A DNA stretch of 64,000 bases from Devosia sp. SD17-2 (GCF_029201565.1 NZ_CP104002.1:1691001-1755000); one strand, 5' to 3'. Shown: positions 20,088 through 30,072, numbered from the stretch's first letter. Program-made: numbers and translations. The notes: generated by a model from the letters alone, not told the origin.

Positions 20088-20402
20088 ATGATCGCGCATT
20101 TCTGTTTTTCCGATAGACCACCGCCTGGGCCTGTCGTGTTGGATCTGCCCTGGTCCGAGGACGGGCCGGTCGGCCGGGTGAAGACACCGCAGCATCTGTT
20201 TGGAATGCTTGAGCATATGGGGATGTCGCCCAAGAAGGACGACGAATATATGCGCCTGCCCATTGCGCTGGGATATGGGGTCATGGTCGCGGGCATGACC
20301 GCCGCGTCGCTGGTGGTCTCAGGTGACCTGACGGCATGGCCGGCAAAATGGGGTGATCTGGTTGGCGCCGAACGCGCCAAAAAACAGGTCTATCACGCCT
20401 GA
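20088..20402 (+). CDS. Small hypothetical protein
   Basis: This frame encodes about 104 residues from ATG 20088; a GTG at 20052 is also in frame. The product is not recognised. It has a charged middle (HMGMSPKKDDEYMRLP) and one moderately hydrophobic stretch (IALGYGVMVAGMTAASLVVSG). It lies in the boundary zone between the decayed ABC operon and TerC and could be a gene remnant. Support is only the open frame and acceptable codon use. Confidence 0.35.
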   Translation: MIAHFCFSDRPPPGPVVLDLPWSEDGPVGRVKTPQHLFGMLEHMGMSPKKDDEYMRLPIALGYGVMVAGMTAASLVVSGDLTAWPAKWGDLVGAERAKKQVYHA

Positions 20403-20426
20403 GGGGTGTCGGGCCGCTGCGGTCGC

Positions 20427-20519
20427 TCACTTTTCAGGTCTCGCTGGACATTTGACTTTTTCTAGCCTTGTCACAGGCGTATAGGCGGGCGCGTGCATCG
20501 CACCCTCTCCTGAAAGTGA
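20427..20519 (+). promoter_or_regulatory. Long-range complementary pair in the terC leader
   Basis: TCACTTTTCAGG (20427-20438) can pair with CCTGAAAGTGA (20509-20519) over 11 bp with one bulged T. The right arm lies 8 bases before the terC ATG and could cover its ribosome site. No known riboswitch consensus was recognised in the enclosed 70 nt. Confidence 0.3.
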
Positions 20520-20526
20520 CATCCCA

Positions 20527-21225
20527 ATGTTCGGAATAGATCCGAGTTTCTTCAGCTCGCTTGCGCAGGTGATCCTGATCGATCTTGTGCTGGCGGGAGA
20601 TAATGCTGTTGTCATTGGCCTGGCGGCCGCCGGCCTCGCTCCGGACTTGCGCCGGCGCGCCATTCTCATCGGTATCCTTGCGGCAACCGTCCTGCGCATT
20701 CTCTTTGCGCTGATCACCACCCAATTGCTGTCGCTGGGCGGCGGTCTTCTGGTGGCCGGTGGCATTCTGCTGCTCTGGGTTTGCTGGAAGATGTATCGCG
20801 AGCTGACGGTCTCGTTCGAAGATGAACATGAGGCGACGGAGGCGTTGTCGGACGCCGACCACAATGCCGATGGCAAGGTTGCGGGCAGGGCCCCGCGCAA
20901 GAGCCTCGGGCAGGCCGTCAGCCAGATCGTCATTGCCGACGTCTCAATGTCGCTGGACAATGTCCTCGCCGTTGCGGGCGCCGCCCAGCACCATTTCGAA
21001 GCCCTGGTGTTCGGCCTTGCGCTGTCGGTGATCATGATGGGCGTGGCAGCCAGCTATATCGCGCGCCTGCTGCACCGGTTCCGCTGGATCGCCTGGATCG
21101 GCCTTGCGATCATTCTCTTCGTGGCGGTGCGCATGCTGCTCGAAGGGGCAGGGGCCTTCATCACCATTCCTGAAATTCCGCTGCTCTATACGCCACATGA
21201 GGCCGCCGCCGCAGTCGTTCATTAG
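20527..21225 (+). CDS. TerC family integral membrane protein (YjbE-like)
   Basis: This 232-residue inner-membrane protein has several hydrophobic spans. The TerC signatures are LIDLVLAGDNAVVIGLAAAGL near residue 15 and DVSMSLDNVLAVAGAA near residue 140, each with a conserved Asp in a membrane segment, as expected for metal binding. Between them is a charged cytoplasmic loop (EDEHEATEALSDADHNADG). Family members such as Alx and YceF/YkoY export manganese; the exact role here is inferred. A terminator follows directly. Confidence 0.9.
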   Translation: MFGIDPSFFSSLAQVILIDLVLAGDNAVVIGLAAAGLAPDLRRRAILIGILAATVLRILFALITTQLLSLGGGLLVAGGILLLWVCWKMYRELTVSFEDEHEATEALSDADHNADGKVAGRAPRKSLGQAVSQIVIADVSMSLDNVLAVAGAAQHHFEALVFGLALSVIMMGVAASYIARLLHRFRWIAWIGLAIILFVAVRMLLEGAGAFITIPEIPLLYTPHEAAAAVVH

Positions 21226-21305
21226 GCTCTGCGAAACCAAATGGGCAATTTGCCCGCATTTGCTTGCGGCCAATAGCAATTTGCTCATCCTGTGCCGCTA
21301 TATTG

Positions 21306-21335
21306 CCCCGCATCTGTTTATGATGCGGGGTTTTT
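21306..21335 (+). terminator. Terminator after terC, abutting the next start codon
   Basis: CCCCGCATC and GATGCGGGG form a 9-bp stem with a 7-nt loop, followed by TTTTT and immediately the ATG at 21336. The right arm (GCGGGG) is also the only candidate ribosome site for the next gene. Confidence 0.85.
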
Positions 21336-22511
21336 ATGTCCGTCATTGCTGATCGCTTGCGCGGATCCGATGCCGGGCCTCGTTCCGCTCCGTCCGTGGG
21401 TACACTACCGGAACTGAAGGCCGACCGCGTTTCCGGCGATGCGTGGGATCAGATCATTTCGGCATTCGACGAGGTCTGCCAGGAGCAGATGTTCGCCTTT
21501 TCGGCCGTGCGTTGGCCAGGCGTTACCTGTGAGCCGACCGTCTATTGGCACAACGGGCAGATTGTCGGTGGCGCACTGATCATGGTTCAGCCGCTGCCCC
21601 TGCGCCTCGCCGAAATGGCAGTGCTCAAATGGGCGCCCATGCTCGCCGATGCGGAGCGACCTGATGCGGAAGACATTCGCGCCGCGATGATCGAGGCCGT
21701 CCTTGCCGAATATTCGGCTCGCCGGCGGATGATGGTGTCGGTCCTGCCCGCTGCTTCGACCGATGAAAAACATCCGGCCTATCTTGCCCTTCGCCGGCGC
21801 GGTTTCTCCCGCGGGTCGTCGCTGCTGTTCCCCAATCGCTATCTCGTCAGGCTACGCCTCTCCGACGCGGAGCAGCGCAAAAGCCTCAACCAGAAGTGGC
21901 GCTATCATCTCAACAAGGCCGACAAGGCTGGTCTGCGGTTCGAGCGCGTTGGCGCCGACGCGCTCGGCACGTTCAAGCAGCTCTATGCAGCGATGACTGA
22001 CCGCAAGCAGTTTCCCGATCATTCAGCCTACGAGACGCTCGATGCCCTGATGGGCGTCGATGAAAAACTGCGCCCGGAACTCTTCCTCGTCCATCTGGGC
22101 GAGGAATGCGTGGCAGGCGCCTTGATCTTTAAGGCCGGCAAGCGGGCCGTCTATCTCTACGGCGCCACCAATTACCGGGCACTGCCCGTGCGCGCCGGCT
22201 ATTTCATGCACTGGCATATCATCCGCTGGCTGCGCGATAACACCACAGCCGATTGGTATGACCTCGGCGGGACCGATGGATTTCTGGGCCTGCACCAGTT
22301 CAAGAAGGGGATGGTCGGCGAGGCCGGGTTGATCCGTCCCGTGCCGCCGGTGGTCAATTATGCCGACAGCAGGCGCGCGCTGATACTCGGCACCTTCGCC
22401 TTCAGGGCGCGTGATGCGCTCCAGCATCTGCGTCGGCATGTCGATAAAGTGCGGAGCCCCAAGGCGCAGCCCGACCAGCCCCCCTATCGGCCGGAAGTCG
22501 ATTTCGAATGA
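21336..22511 (+). CDS. FemAB/GNAT-fold peptidyl or acyl transferase (BioF2-like)
   Basis: This 391-residue protein resembles the FemAB-like acetyltransferase domain (PF13480 type). The second GNAT half is clear: LNQKWRYHLNKADKAGLRFERV, DRKQFPDHSAYETLDAL, LFLVHLGEECVAGALIFKAGKRAVYLYGAT and YDLGGTDGFLGLHQFKKG. Such proteins transfer amino acids or acyl groups onto peptidoglycan precursors or exopolysaccharide. It is coupled (4-bp overlap) to a polysaccharide flippase, favouring a cell-surface role. The start directly abuts a terminator; a start a little further downstream cannot be excluded. Confidence 0.82.
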   Translation: MSVIADRLRGSDAGPRSAPSVGTLPELKADRVSGDAWDQIISAFDEVCQEQMFAFSAVRWPGVTCEPTVYWHNGQIVGGALIMVQPLPLRLAEMAVLKWAPMLADAERPDAEDIRAAMIEAVLAEYSARRRMMVSVLPAASTDEKHPAYLALRRRGFSRGSSLLFPNRYLVRLRLSDAEQRKSLNQKWRYHLNKADKAGLRFERVGADALGTFKQLYAAMTDRKQFPDHSAYETLDALMGVDEKLRPELFLVHLGEECVAGALIFKAGKRAVYLYGATNYRALPVRAGYFMHWHIIRWLRDNTTADWYDLGGTDGFLGLHQFKKGMVGEAGLIRPVPPVVNYADSRRALILGTFAFRARDALQHLRRHVDKVRSPKAQPDQPPYRPEVDFE

Positions 22512-23827
22512 GTCTGGTGCGGCGGCTGGCGTCTCAATCGAGTGTCATCTTCGCCGCCCGCTTGTTTGGCGCAGGCCTGATCTTTGTCGCGCAGGCGCTG
22601 ATCGCCCGGCTCTGGGGCGCGGAACTGCTCGGTGAGTTCCTCATCGTCGTCGCCAGCGTCAATCTCATCTCTGTGGTTATGCCGCTCGGCTTCCATACGG
22701 TCGGCACCTATTTTTCGGCTGAGTATCGGGCTCGGGGGGACAGGCGCCAACTGACCGCCTTTCTCCGGCGAGCCTATCTTCATGTCATCGTCGCCTTCGC
22801 ACTGTTTGCCACGATAGGACCGTTGATCCTCAATCTTGTCGGGTTGGGGCAGGGGACGGTCGCGCGCCATTTTGTTCCCGTGGCCATGCTCATCCTCGGC
22901 ACCGCCGTCGTCTACGTAAACAGTGCGCTGCTGATCGGGCTGAAGCGTCCCTTTGCGGGGTTCTTTGCCGATACGCTCCTGCGCCCGATGATCGTGCTGG
23001 CAGCCTTCCTTGCCGTCATGGCCACAAGCGTGGCGGAAGACGGTTTCGCAGCCATGCTCTGGATCATCGGCACGGGCTATATCTCCGTGTCGCTGATGCA
23101 GTTTGTGTTTGTCCTCACCAGCATTGGTCGGGTTTCTGACACGGCGCCGGCGCGTGAGATCGAGAGTGGACGGTGGTGGCGTTTTGCGCTGCCATGGGTG
23201 CTGATCAGCATCGCCACCGACTTTTTCTTCGATATCGACCTGCTGCTCCTCAGCCATAGCCTCAGCCGCGAGGATCTGGCCATATTCGGTGTCTGCGCCC
23301 GCATCTTCTCGCTCGCATCCTTCGGCGTAGCGGCGGTCTATGCAGTCACGCTGCCAGATATGTTCGAGAGCGAGGCGCGGGCTGATCGGGCTGATTTCCA
23401 CCGCAAGGTGGGTGAGGCTAATATGGTGGCGAGCCTCATCGCGCTCGCGCTCTTTATCATACTGCTCGTGTTGTCGCCGTTCGCGCTGCAGCTGTTCGGG
23501 CCGGCCTTCACCGCGGGCGCCATGCCCCTTGCCATACTTTGCCTTGGTCTGATCGTTCGGTCCGCCTTTGGTCCGGCCTCGCTGGTGCTGTCGATCCACG
23601 ACCGGCCTTGGGCCAGTCTGCCGGCCATCGGCCTCGGCCTCGGATGCCTGATTGCCGGCAATTGGCTGCTGGTGCCCACCTTCGGATTGATGGGCGCGGC
23701 CTGCTCGGCGCTTGTGGCGATCACGATCTGGTCGTTCGCCCTGTGGCTGACGGCGCGCTGGACTGCCGGGGTCGATGTCTCGATCCTGCAATGGTTCCGG
23801 ACCCGCAGGGCAGCGACCGCAGCCTGA
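22508..23827 (+). CDS. Oligosaccharide flippase family protein (Wzx/MATE-like)
   Basis: This 439-residue inner-membrane protein has about 12 hydrophobic spans. It starts with the flippase-type motif SVIFAARLFGAGLIFVAQALIARLWGAELLGEFLIV, where the first two helices form the MOP-superfamily entrance. It would move a lipid-linked sugar across the inner membrane. The frame overlaps the FemAB-like gene by 4 bp (ATGA), so the two are coupled. No glycosyltransferase genes are nearby. Confidence 0.88.
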   Translation: MSLVRRLASQSSVIFAARLFGAGLIFVAQALIARLWGAELLGEFLIVVASVNLISVVMPLGFHTVGTYFSAEYRARGDRRQLTAFLRRAYLHVIVAFALFATIGPLILNLVGLGQGTVARHFVPVAMLILGTAVVYVNSALLIGLKRPFAGFFADTLLRPMIVLAAFLAVMATSVAEDGFAAMLWIIGTGYISVSLMQFVFVLTSIGRVSDTAPAREIESGRWWRFALPWVLISIATDFFFDIDLLLLSHSLSREDLAIFGVCARIFSLASFGVAAVYAVTLPDMFESEARADRADFHRKVGEANMVASLIALALFIILLVLSPFALQLFGPAFTAGAMPLAILCLGLIVRSAFGPASLVLSIHDRPWASLPAIGLGLGCLIAGNWLLVPTFGLMGAACSALVAITIWSFALWLTARWTAGVDVSILQWFRTRRAATAA

Positions 23828-23837
23828 TCCTTCGCCG

Positions 23838-24410
23838 CTAGGAGGCCGCGCCGACCAATGTCTTCAGCCTTTGCCTGAGACGGCCCAGGCGCCCGATATT
23901 GACGCCGCTGTCATACTCGACTTCCTGGCGCGTGTAGAATTTTTCGATCAGCAGATAATCCTGCCCGAATATGTGCTGCTCCAGCAGCGCAGTTTCCCGA
24001 TAGCCGTAGCGCTTGAGGAGCATGCGGGCGACCTCGTTCTCCGGCCGGACAAAGGTGAAGGCCTTGTGGAAGCGCTGGTTGTCCCAATGGGCGTCGAAGG
24101 CGCGCATCCCGAACATGCCGAGCTTGGTCTGACGGTGAGAGGGGAACACCCAGCTCCAGTACCGGAACACCGCGCCGCACTCCGGTCCGGAGATCATGGC
24201 CCCGCCGGGCACGCCATCCGCGCACAGGATCATGATGTGCCATGGGTCGATGGCGAGAAGGTTGTGGAGAAAATTCCTGTTCAATCGCGCCGTTTCGTGT
24301 GCCTTGAAGCGGTCGCTGTAGTGTACCGAAACGGCGATGACGTCCACGAGTTCGCGATGGATCAGGTCGATATCGGCCGGTCCCGCGGGCCGGATTGTCA
24401 TTTCAGCCAT
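23838..24410 (-). CDS. GNAT family N-acetyltransferase
   Basis: This 190-residue protein begins [21 protein letters not shown], the usual first strand and helix of a [46 protein letters not shown] gives the last strands. The acetyl-CoA loop is poorly conserved ([15 protein letters not shown]), so activity is uncertain. The frame is open to 24521, but ATG 24410 has AAGGGGG before it. It is convergent with the flippase and divergent from acs. Confidence 0.75.
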   Translation of the reverse strand: MAEMTIRPAGPADIDLIHRELVDVIAVSVHYSDRFKAHETARLNRNFLHNLLAIDPWHIMILCADGVPGGAMISGPECGAVFRYWSWVFPSHRQTKLGMFGMRAFDAHWDNQRFHKAFTFVRPENEVARMLLKRYGYRETALLEQHIFGQDYLLIEKFYTRQEVEYDSGVNIGRLGRLRQRLKTLVGAAS

Positions 24411-24588
24411 GGCAATGCCCCCTTGCTCGTCGGGCAATGATAACGCCGGCCGATGCAGGATTTCTGAATCGGGCAGGTTAACAGAGTGTCGCCAAAACCC
24501 TTGTCCCTGCTTTGGTCGCATGAGGCAGGGCTTGCCGGGGGGGTGTTGGCTGATTAGAACGAACTCGGGAGAGACTAGGAGGATGACA

Positions 24589-26541
24589 ATGAGCGAACAG
24601 CTCTTGTTCCAGCCAAGTGCGTCGGCGCTCGCGCAAACTCACACTACGGCCGACAAGTACGATTCGAATTATGCCCGCTCGGTCAATGACCCTGAAGGCT
24701 TTTGGGCAGAACAGGCCAAGCGCCTGGACTGGATGACCTTTCCCACCAAGATCAAGAACACCACGTTCGAATATCCGGACGTCTCGATCAAGTGGTTCGA
24801 GGATGGCGTTCTCAACGTCGCGGCCAATTGCATTGACCGGCATCTGCTCGAACGCGGCGATGACATCGCCATTATCTGGGAGCCGGACAATCCGGCCGAC
24901 CAGGCTGAGTATATCAGCTATCGCACGCTGCATGAAAAAGTGTGCCGCTGCGCCAATGTGCTGAAGTCGCTGGGCGTCAAGAAGGGCGATCGCGTCACGA
25001 TTTACCTGCCGATGATTCCGCAGGCTGCCTACGCCATGCTGGCCTGCGCCCGCATCGGCGCGGTGCATTCGGTGGTGTTCGGGGGCTTTTCGCCAGATTC
25101 GCTGGCCGGTCGTATCAACGACTGCGACAGCGCTGTGGTCATCACGGCCGACGAAGGCCGTCGCGGTGGCAAGACCGTGCCGCTCAAGGCCAATGTCGAC
25201 AAGGCGCTGGAAGATTGCCCCGGCGTGCAGAAGGTTCTGGTTGTGCACAACACTGGCGCCGATGTTGCCATGAAGGGCAGCCGCGACGTGTGGTGGCATG
25301 AAGCCGCCACTGGCGTCGAGCCCTTCCACGATCCAGAGCCGATGAATGCGGAAGATCCGCTGTTCATCCTCTACACTTCCGGATCGACCGGTAAGCCCAA
25401 GGGTGTCGTGCATACCCAGGGCGGCTATCTCGCCTACGCGTCGCTGACCCATGAGCTGAGCTTTGACTACAAGCGCGGCGAAGTGTTCTGGTGCACCGCT
25501 GACGTGGGCTGGATCACCGGCCACAGCTATATCGTCTATGGCCCGCTGGCCAATGGCGCGACGACGCTGATGTTCGAAGGCATTCCCTCCTGGCCCGACG
25601 CCAGCCGCTTCTGGCAGGTCGTCGAACGCCACAAGGTCAATATCTTCCACACCGCGCCAACCGCAATCCGCTCGCTGATGGGTGCTGGACCGGAATTTGT
25701 CGAGAAATACGACATGCCCAGCCTGCGCCTCCTCGGCACAGTGGGCGAGCCGATCAACCCGGAAGCCTGGCTCTGGTATAACAACAAGGTGGGCAAGGGC
25801 CGTTGCACGGTCATTGACGCCTGGTGGCAGACCGAGACCGGCGGCCACATGATTGCGCCGTTCCCTGGCGCCACGCCCACCAAGCCTGGTTCGGCCACGG
25901 TGCCTTTCTATGGCATCCAGCCGGTGGTGCTCTCGCCCGAGGGCAAGCTCCAGGAGCAGACCAAGGCCGAAGGCGTTCTCGCCATCAAGGATAGCTGGCC
26001 GGCTCAGGCGCGCACCATCTGGGGCGATCATGGCCGGTTCGTCTCGACTTATTTCGAGACCTACAAGGGCTATTACTTCACCGGCGACGGCTGTCGCCGC
26101 GATGACGACGGCTATTACTGGATCACCGGCCGCGTGGACGACGTGCTCAACGTCTCCGGTCACCGCCTCGGCACGGCCGAAGTGGAGAGCGCGCTGGTGG
26201 CTCATCCGAAGGTTTCGGAAGCGGCCGTGGTTGGCTTCCCGCACGACATCAAGGGGCAGGGCATTTATTGCTATGTCACGCTGATGGCCGGCGAGGAGTA
26301 TGACGACGCCCTGCGCGGCGAGCTGCGCAACTGGGTTCGCAAGGAAATCGGCCCGATCGCATCGCCCGACTTCATCCAGTGGGCCCCCGGCCTGCCCAAG
26401 ACCCGTTCGGGCAAGATCATGCGCCGTATCCTGCGCAAGGTCGCCGAGAACGACTTTGGTGCGCTTGGCGATACCTCGACTCTGGCGGATCCGAGCGTCG
26501 TGGACGATCTGATCGCCAACCGGCAAAACAAGCCGGCGTAA
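24589..26541 (+). CDS. acs: Acetyl-CoA synthetase (AMP-forming)
   Basis: This 650-residue enzyme activates acetate to acetyl-CoA through acetyl-AMP. The phosphate-binding loop [15 protein letters not shown], the acetate-pocket stretch [29 protein letters not shown], the hinge [19 protein letters not shown] and the C-terminal catalytic Lys in [10 protein letters not shown] are all present, with the full family length. That Lys is the usual site of inhibitory acetylation. Two ATGs are close together. ATG 24589 is chosen because AGGAGG lies six bases before it, whereas the ATG at 24583 touches the ribosome site. Confidence 0.97.
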   Translation: MSEQLLFQPSASALAQTHTTADKYDSNYARSVNDPEGFWAEQAKRLDWMTFPTKIKNTTFEYPDVSIKWFEDGVLNVAANCIDRHLLERGDDIAIIWEPDNPADQAEYISYRTLHEKVCRCANVLKSLGVKKGDRVTIYLPMIPQAAYAMLACARIGAVHSVVFGGFSPDSLAGRINDCDSAVVITADEGRRGGKTVPLKANVDKALEDCPGVQKVLVVHNTGADVAMKGSRDVWWHEAATGVEPFHDPEPMNAEDPLFILYTSGSTGKPKGVVHTQGGYLAYASLTHELSFDYKRGEVFWCTADVGWITGHSYIVYGPLANGATTLMFEGIPSWPDASRFWQVVERHKVNIFHTAPTAIRSLMGAGPEFVEKYDMPSLRLLGTVGEPINPEAWLWYNNKVGKGRCTVIDAWWQTETGGHMIAPFPGATPTKPGSATVPFYGIQPVVLSPEGKLQEQTKAEGVLAIKDSWPAQARTIWGDHGRFVSTYFETYKGYYFTGDGCRRDDDGYYWITGRVDDVLNVSGHRLGTAEVESALVAHPKVSEAAVVGFPHDIKGQGIYCYVTLMAGEEYDDALRGELRNWVRKEIGPIASPDFIQWAPGLPKTRSGKIMRRILRKVAENDFGALGDTSTLADPSVVDDLIANRQNKPA

Positions 26542-26560
26542 TCGGCTGATCCAACGAGAC

Positions 26561-26603
26561 AAAAAGCGGGCGGCGCCTTCGATGAAGGGCCGCCCGTTTC
26601 AGT
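26561..26603 (+). terminator. Terminator after acs, possibly bidirectional
   Basis: CGGGCGGC (26567-26574) pairs with GCCGCCCG (26589-26596), extended inside by CCTTC/GAAGG. AAAAA precedes and TTTCAGTTT follows. Confidence 0.8.
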
Positions 26604-26760
26604 TTGTGACGGTCGATCGGTAGGCTGAGAACCGTCGTCCTGGAAGTCACGCATGAGCATTGACCGTAAGGGGCAGGGCGGCACCCCCTGTTCAGGGGAT
26701 CATTGTCTTGCCGCCTTTATCCCGTCACTGTCGGCACATCGATTCCCCCGGAGTTTGCCC

Positions 26761-27843
26761 GTGCGCCGATATCTGTCGCTTGCCTTCGCCATCGTCGCCC
26801 TCGCTGGAGGGGCCCAGGCTGCAACGCTTGAAGACATGGCCGGACAGATGATTGTCGTGGGCTTCGAGGGCAGCAGCGCCAATGCGGCCAGCGTCAAGGC
26901 AATCGCCGGCGAACTGGAAGCGGGCCGTCTCGGCGGCGTCATGTATCTCAAGAAGAATGTTGCGAGCCTTGGTGCGGTCAAGGCGATGAACGCCCTTTTC
27001 CGCGGTTCGACCACAAGCCTGCCCCCTTTCATCACCCTCGATCAGGAGGGCGGTTCCGTTGAGCGTCTGACCAAGGATGTGGGCTTTACCGAAATTCCCA
27101 ACGCGCGCTCGATTGCCGCCAGCAATTCGCCGCAGCAGGCCGAGGCCATCTACGCCCGCATGGCTGCCGGCATTGCCGACCTCGGGTTCTCGGTCAATTT
27201 CGGACCCGTGGCTGATCTCGACGTCAACCCGGACAACCAGGTCATCACCCGCTTCGGTCGTGCTTTTTCGGCAGATCCGGCCGTCGTCACCTCCTATGAC
27301 GCAGCCTTCATCGAAGCGCATCACGCAGCTGGTCTCGTTACATCGCTGAAGCATTTCCCCGGCCATGGCTCGTCGACCGCGGATAGCCACGAGGGCTTTG
27401 TCGACATCACGCAGACCTGGTCTCCGGATGAGCTCGTCCCTTACAAGACGCTGATCGATCAGGGCTCTGCCGACATGGTCATGGTCGCCCATCTCTATCA
27501 TGCCGACTATTCCGACGGGGACGAACAGAGCCCATCGTCACTGTCGCCGCGCTGGATCGAAGGTGTTCTGCGCAGCGAGCTCGGTTTTGATGGCGTGGTC
27601 ATCAGCGATGATCTCGAAATGGGTGCTATTCGCGACCACTTCACGCTCGAAGAGACAGTGGTAAAGGCTGTCGAAGCGGGGATGGATGTTCTCCTCTTTT
27701 CCAACACGGCCTATCAGCGGCCCGGCCTCAACCAGGAGGTTCTGGACATCCTGCTGCGCGAAGCGGCAGCGGATCCTACCTTCGCCGAGCGCATCGAGCA
27801 GAGCTACAAGCGCATCGTGGCGCTGAAGTCGCGGATTAAATAG
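26761..27843 (+). CDS. Exported glycoside hydrolase family 3 protein (NagZ-like domain)
   Basis: This 360-residue protein starts at GTG 26761, giving a clean signal peptide (RRYLSLAFAIVALAGGAQA, then ATLED). The GH3 N-terminal barrel shows DQEGGSVERL, NFGPVADLDVNPDN, the NagZ-type KHFPGHGSSTADSH loop with the DSH general acid/base pair, and VISDDLEMGA with the nucleophile Asp. Cytoplasmic NagZ removes N-acetylglucosamine from anhydromuropeptides. Because this one is exported, it may act on peptidoglycan or chitin fragments in the periplasm. A longer frame from 26653 lacks a sensible N-terminus. Confidence 0.88.
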   Translation: MRRYLSLAFAIVALAGGAQAATLEDMAGQMIVVGFEGSSANAASVKAIAGELEAGRLGGVMYLKKNVASLGAVKAMNALFRGSTTSLPPFITLDQEGGSVERLTKDVGFTEIPNARSIAASNSPQQAEAIYARMAAGIADLGFSVNFGPVADLDVNPDNQVITRFGRAFSADPAVVTSYDAAFIEAHHAAGLVTSLKHFPGHGSSTADSHEGFVDITQTWSPDELVPYKTLIDQGSADMVMVAHLYHADYSDGDEQSPSSLSPRWIEGVLRSELGFDGVVISDDLEMGAIRDHFTLEETVVKAVEAGMDVLLFSNTAYQRPGLNQEVLDILLREAAADPTFAERIEQSYKRIVALKSRIK

Positions 27844-27933
27844 CCGCACTTCCCCCGGTTTTATGCGTCTGGCAGTTTTCTCGGCCGAGGCGCATAGCTA
27901 AGGTGTGCGCCTGTAATCGGAGACGAAACGGCA

Positions 27934-28734
27934 ATGACGGATGACCGCCAAGTTCGGCAAACCCGGGCATTGTTCCTGTCTGACGTTCATCTGGGGATGA
28001 AACCGATCCGGACGCGGCAACTCATCGAGTTCCTGCGCTTCCATGATGCCCAGACCATTTATCTCGTCGGCGATATCCTCGACGGCTGGCGGCTGGCGAA
28101 GACCTGGCGCTGGCCCGAAGAGTACAATGAGCTGGCCCAGGTCCTGCTCGACAAGGCTCAGTCCGGTGTCCGCATCGTCTATCTGCCGGGCAATCACGAC
28201 GAGTTCCTGCGCGAATATCTCGGGACCTATTTCGGCGGGATCGAGCTCGTCGACCGCACGGTTCACACCTCTGCCACCGGCCAGACCTATCTTGTCATCC
28301 ATGGCGACCAGTTCGACGTGGTGGTGATGAACGCCAAGTGGCTCGCCCATGTCGGGGATTGGGCCTATAATTTTGCCCTGCGCGTCAACAGCGTCATCAA
28401 TTGGGTGCGGCGCAAGCTGGGCCTGCAATATTGGTCGCTCAGCGCCTGGGCCAAGCAAAAGGTCAAGAACGCCGTCTCGGTGATCGGGCGCTTTGAAGAG
28501 GCGCTGGTGCATGAGGCCAAGCAGAGCGGCGTCGATGGCGTGATCTGCGGGCATATCCATTTCGCCGACATGCACGATCGGCTGGGCATCCACTACATCA
28601 ACACCGGCGACTGGGTGGAAAGCTGCACGGCGGTGGTCGAAAACCCGGACGGCACATTCGAGTTGGTCAAATGGACCGAGATGGTGACGGGTGAGCCGCG
28701 ACGCATGAAGAACCGCAGCATCGCAGAAGACTAG
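27934..28734 (+). CDS. UDP-2,3-diacylglucosamine diphosphatase-like metallophosphoesterase (LpxH-like)
   Basis: This 266-residue calcineurin-fold protein has all metal-ligand blocks: FLSDVHLG (14-21), LVGDILDGW (44-52), LPGNHDEF, VIHGDQFD and CGHIHFAD. The spacing and the DxWRLAKTW helix after block II match LpxH-like enzymes, which hydrolyse UDP-diacylglucosamine in lipid A synthesis. Many alphaproteobacteria use the unrelated LpxI, so the physiological role here is not certain. No other lpx gene is near. Confidence 0.85.
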   Translation: MTDDRQVRQTRALFLSDVHLGMKPIRTRQLIEFLRFHDAQTIYLVGDILDGWRLAKTWRWPEEYNELAQVLLDKAQSGVRIVYLPGNHDEFLREYLGTYFGGIELVDRTVHTSATGQTYLVIHGDQFDVVVMNAKWLAHVGDWAYNFALRVNSVINWVRRKLGLQYWSLSAWAKQKVKNAVSVIGRFEEALVHEAKQSGVDGVICGHIHFADMHDRLGIHYINTGDWVESCTAVVENPDGTFELVKWTEMVTGEPRRMKNRSIAED

Positions 28735-28869
28735 GCGCTCTTCCGGGACAGCATCGGTCGGGCCGGCGCGCAATTGCGCGTCGCTGTGCCCTCAGCCCTC
28801 TTGCTTTGTCTTGGCAACCGTTGCACGAAGACGAACGAGGCGCGGTTCTCGCGCCCGGAGTCATTTTCC

Positions 28870-30072
28870 ATGCCGTCGGTCCTATCGCGCTCGGGTAGCC
28901 CCGAGACGCGCACTTCAGTTTATCAGTTTACCGTCTACTTGCCTGGCGCGGTTGCCACGGTGTTCCTGGGCATCTGGCTTAGCCAGCACGGCGTGCCCGC
29001 CGATCAGATCGGCATCATCAACGCCCTCCCTATGCTGGGACTGCTGCTCCTCAACATGATTGTCGGGCGGCTCGCCGATCGCGCAGACGATTGGCGTACA
29101 GCTATCATCATAATTTCCGTGGCGTCGGCCCTAGCGCCGATCGGACTTTATTTCGTCAGCGAATTCTGGGGCATACTGCTAATTTGGAGCCTCTGTTCCA
29201 TCAGCAATGGCCTCGTGCCACCGGTTATCGACGCAGCTACTGTGCGTATGGCCCGCCGGAATGGTACGGACTTTGGTGCCATCCGCGTCTGGGCAACAGT
29301 CGGCTATGTCGTCGGCGTTGCCGGCATCGGTGTAGCGTTGACCGAATGGGGTTCGGGCAGCTTCATCATCCTCTATATTCTGATGACCGTAGTCCGGGCG
29401 CTGCTCGGTTTCTGGCTGCCGCGCTTCCGCGCGCCCAAGGCGAAGTCGACGCTGGCCGAGCCCGAACTGCAGGCTGTCACGGGAACGCGGCTGCGCGATT
29501 CCCTCAAACTGTGGTTCATCCTGCCGCTCGTAGCTTTCGCGCTGGTCAACTCGAGCAATGCGCTGATCGGCGCCTTCGCCGTTCTGCTCTGGAACCAGGG
29601 CGGTATCGCTGATGTCTATATCGGCCCTCTCCTGGCCGCCTCTGCCGCTGCCGAGGCTCTGGCCATGTTCCTGTGGCGCCGCTTCGGAGGAAAGATCACC
29701 GCCCGCAACATGATCCTTGCCGCAGCGATCGCCGGCTTGATCCGCTTTACCGTGATGGCCTTCGATCCGCCGGTGGAAGTGCTGTTCTTTGTCCAGATGC
29801 TGCACGCCTTCAGCTTCGGCATCGGCTATCTGGGCGTCGTCCACTTCATCGCCAACTGGACCAATGAGGGCAATGCCGCCGAAGCTCAGGGCTTTGCCAA
29901 CATGCTGCAGCAGGGTGCATCGATGCTGGCGCTGGTGGCTTTCGGCTTCCTTGTCGAAATGTTTGGGGCAGGGGCATTCTTCTACTCGACCCTGACCAGC
30001 AGCATCGCCATCGTCTGTGTGCTGTTGTCCCTCAAGCTCCGCCCACCCAAGGACGCCGTGCTGCCGCGCTAA
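28870..30072 (+). CDS. MFS transporter (HcaT-like / MFS_1-like)
   Basis: This 400-residue inner-membrane protein has about 12 hydrophobic spans in two halves. LGIWLSQHGVPADQIGIINALPMLGLLLLNMIVGRLADRADDWR carries the loop 2-3 MFS motif. LHAFSFGIGYLGVVHFIANW resembles the C-terminal half of 3-phenylpropionate and nucleoside transporter relatives. The substrate is unknown. ATG 28870 is taken as start; the frame is open to 28774 but that extension is polar. The original terminator of this gene is the one split by the IS element. Confidence 0.88.
   Translation: MPSVLSRSGSPETRTSVYQFTVYLPGAVATVFLGIWLSQHGVPADQIGIINALPMLGLLLLNMIVGRLADRADDWRTAIIIISVASALAPIGLYFVSEFWGILLIWSLCSISNGLVPPVIDAATVRMARRNGTDFGAIRVWATVGYVVGVAGIGVALTEWGSGSFIILYILMTVVRALLGFWLPRFRAPKAKSTLAEPELQAVTGTRLRDSLKLWFILPLVAFALVNSSNALIGAFAVLLWNQGGIADVYIGPLLAASAAAEALAMFLWRRFGGKITARNMILAAAIAGLIRFTVMAFDPPVEVLFFVQMLHAFSFGIGYLGVVHFIANWTNEGNAAEAQGFANMLQQGASMLALVAFGFLVEMFGAGAFFYSTLTSSIAIVCVLLSLKLRPPKDAVLPR

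Noticed and set aside
20403..20526. Possible yybP-ykoY manganese riboswitch before terC
   Set aside because: The conserved internal loop sequences are absent; only a long-range stem is seen.
24478..26562. A 694-codon frame antisense to acs (similar ones oppose leuA, prfC and ilvC)
   Set aside because: Mirror frames of strongly GC3-biased genes; the sense proteins have clear catalytic motifs.
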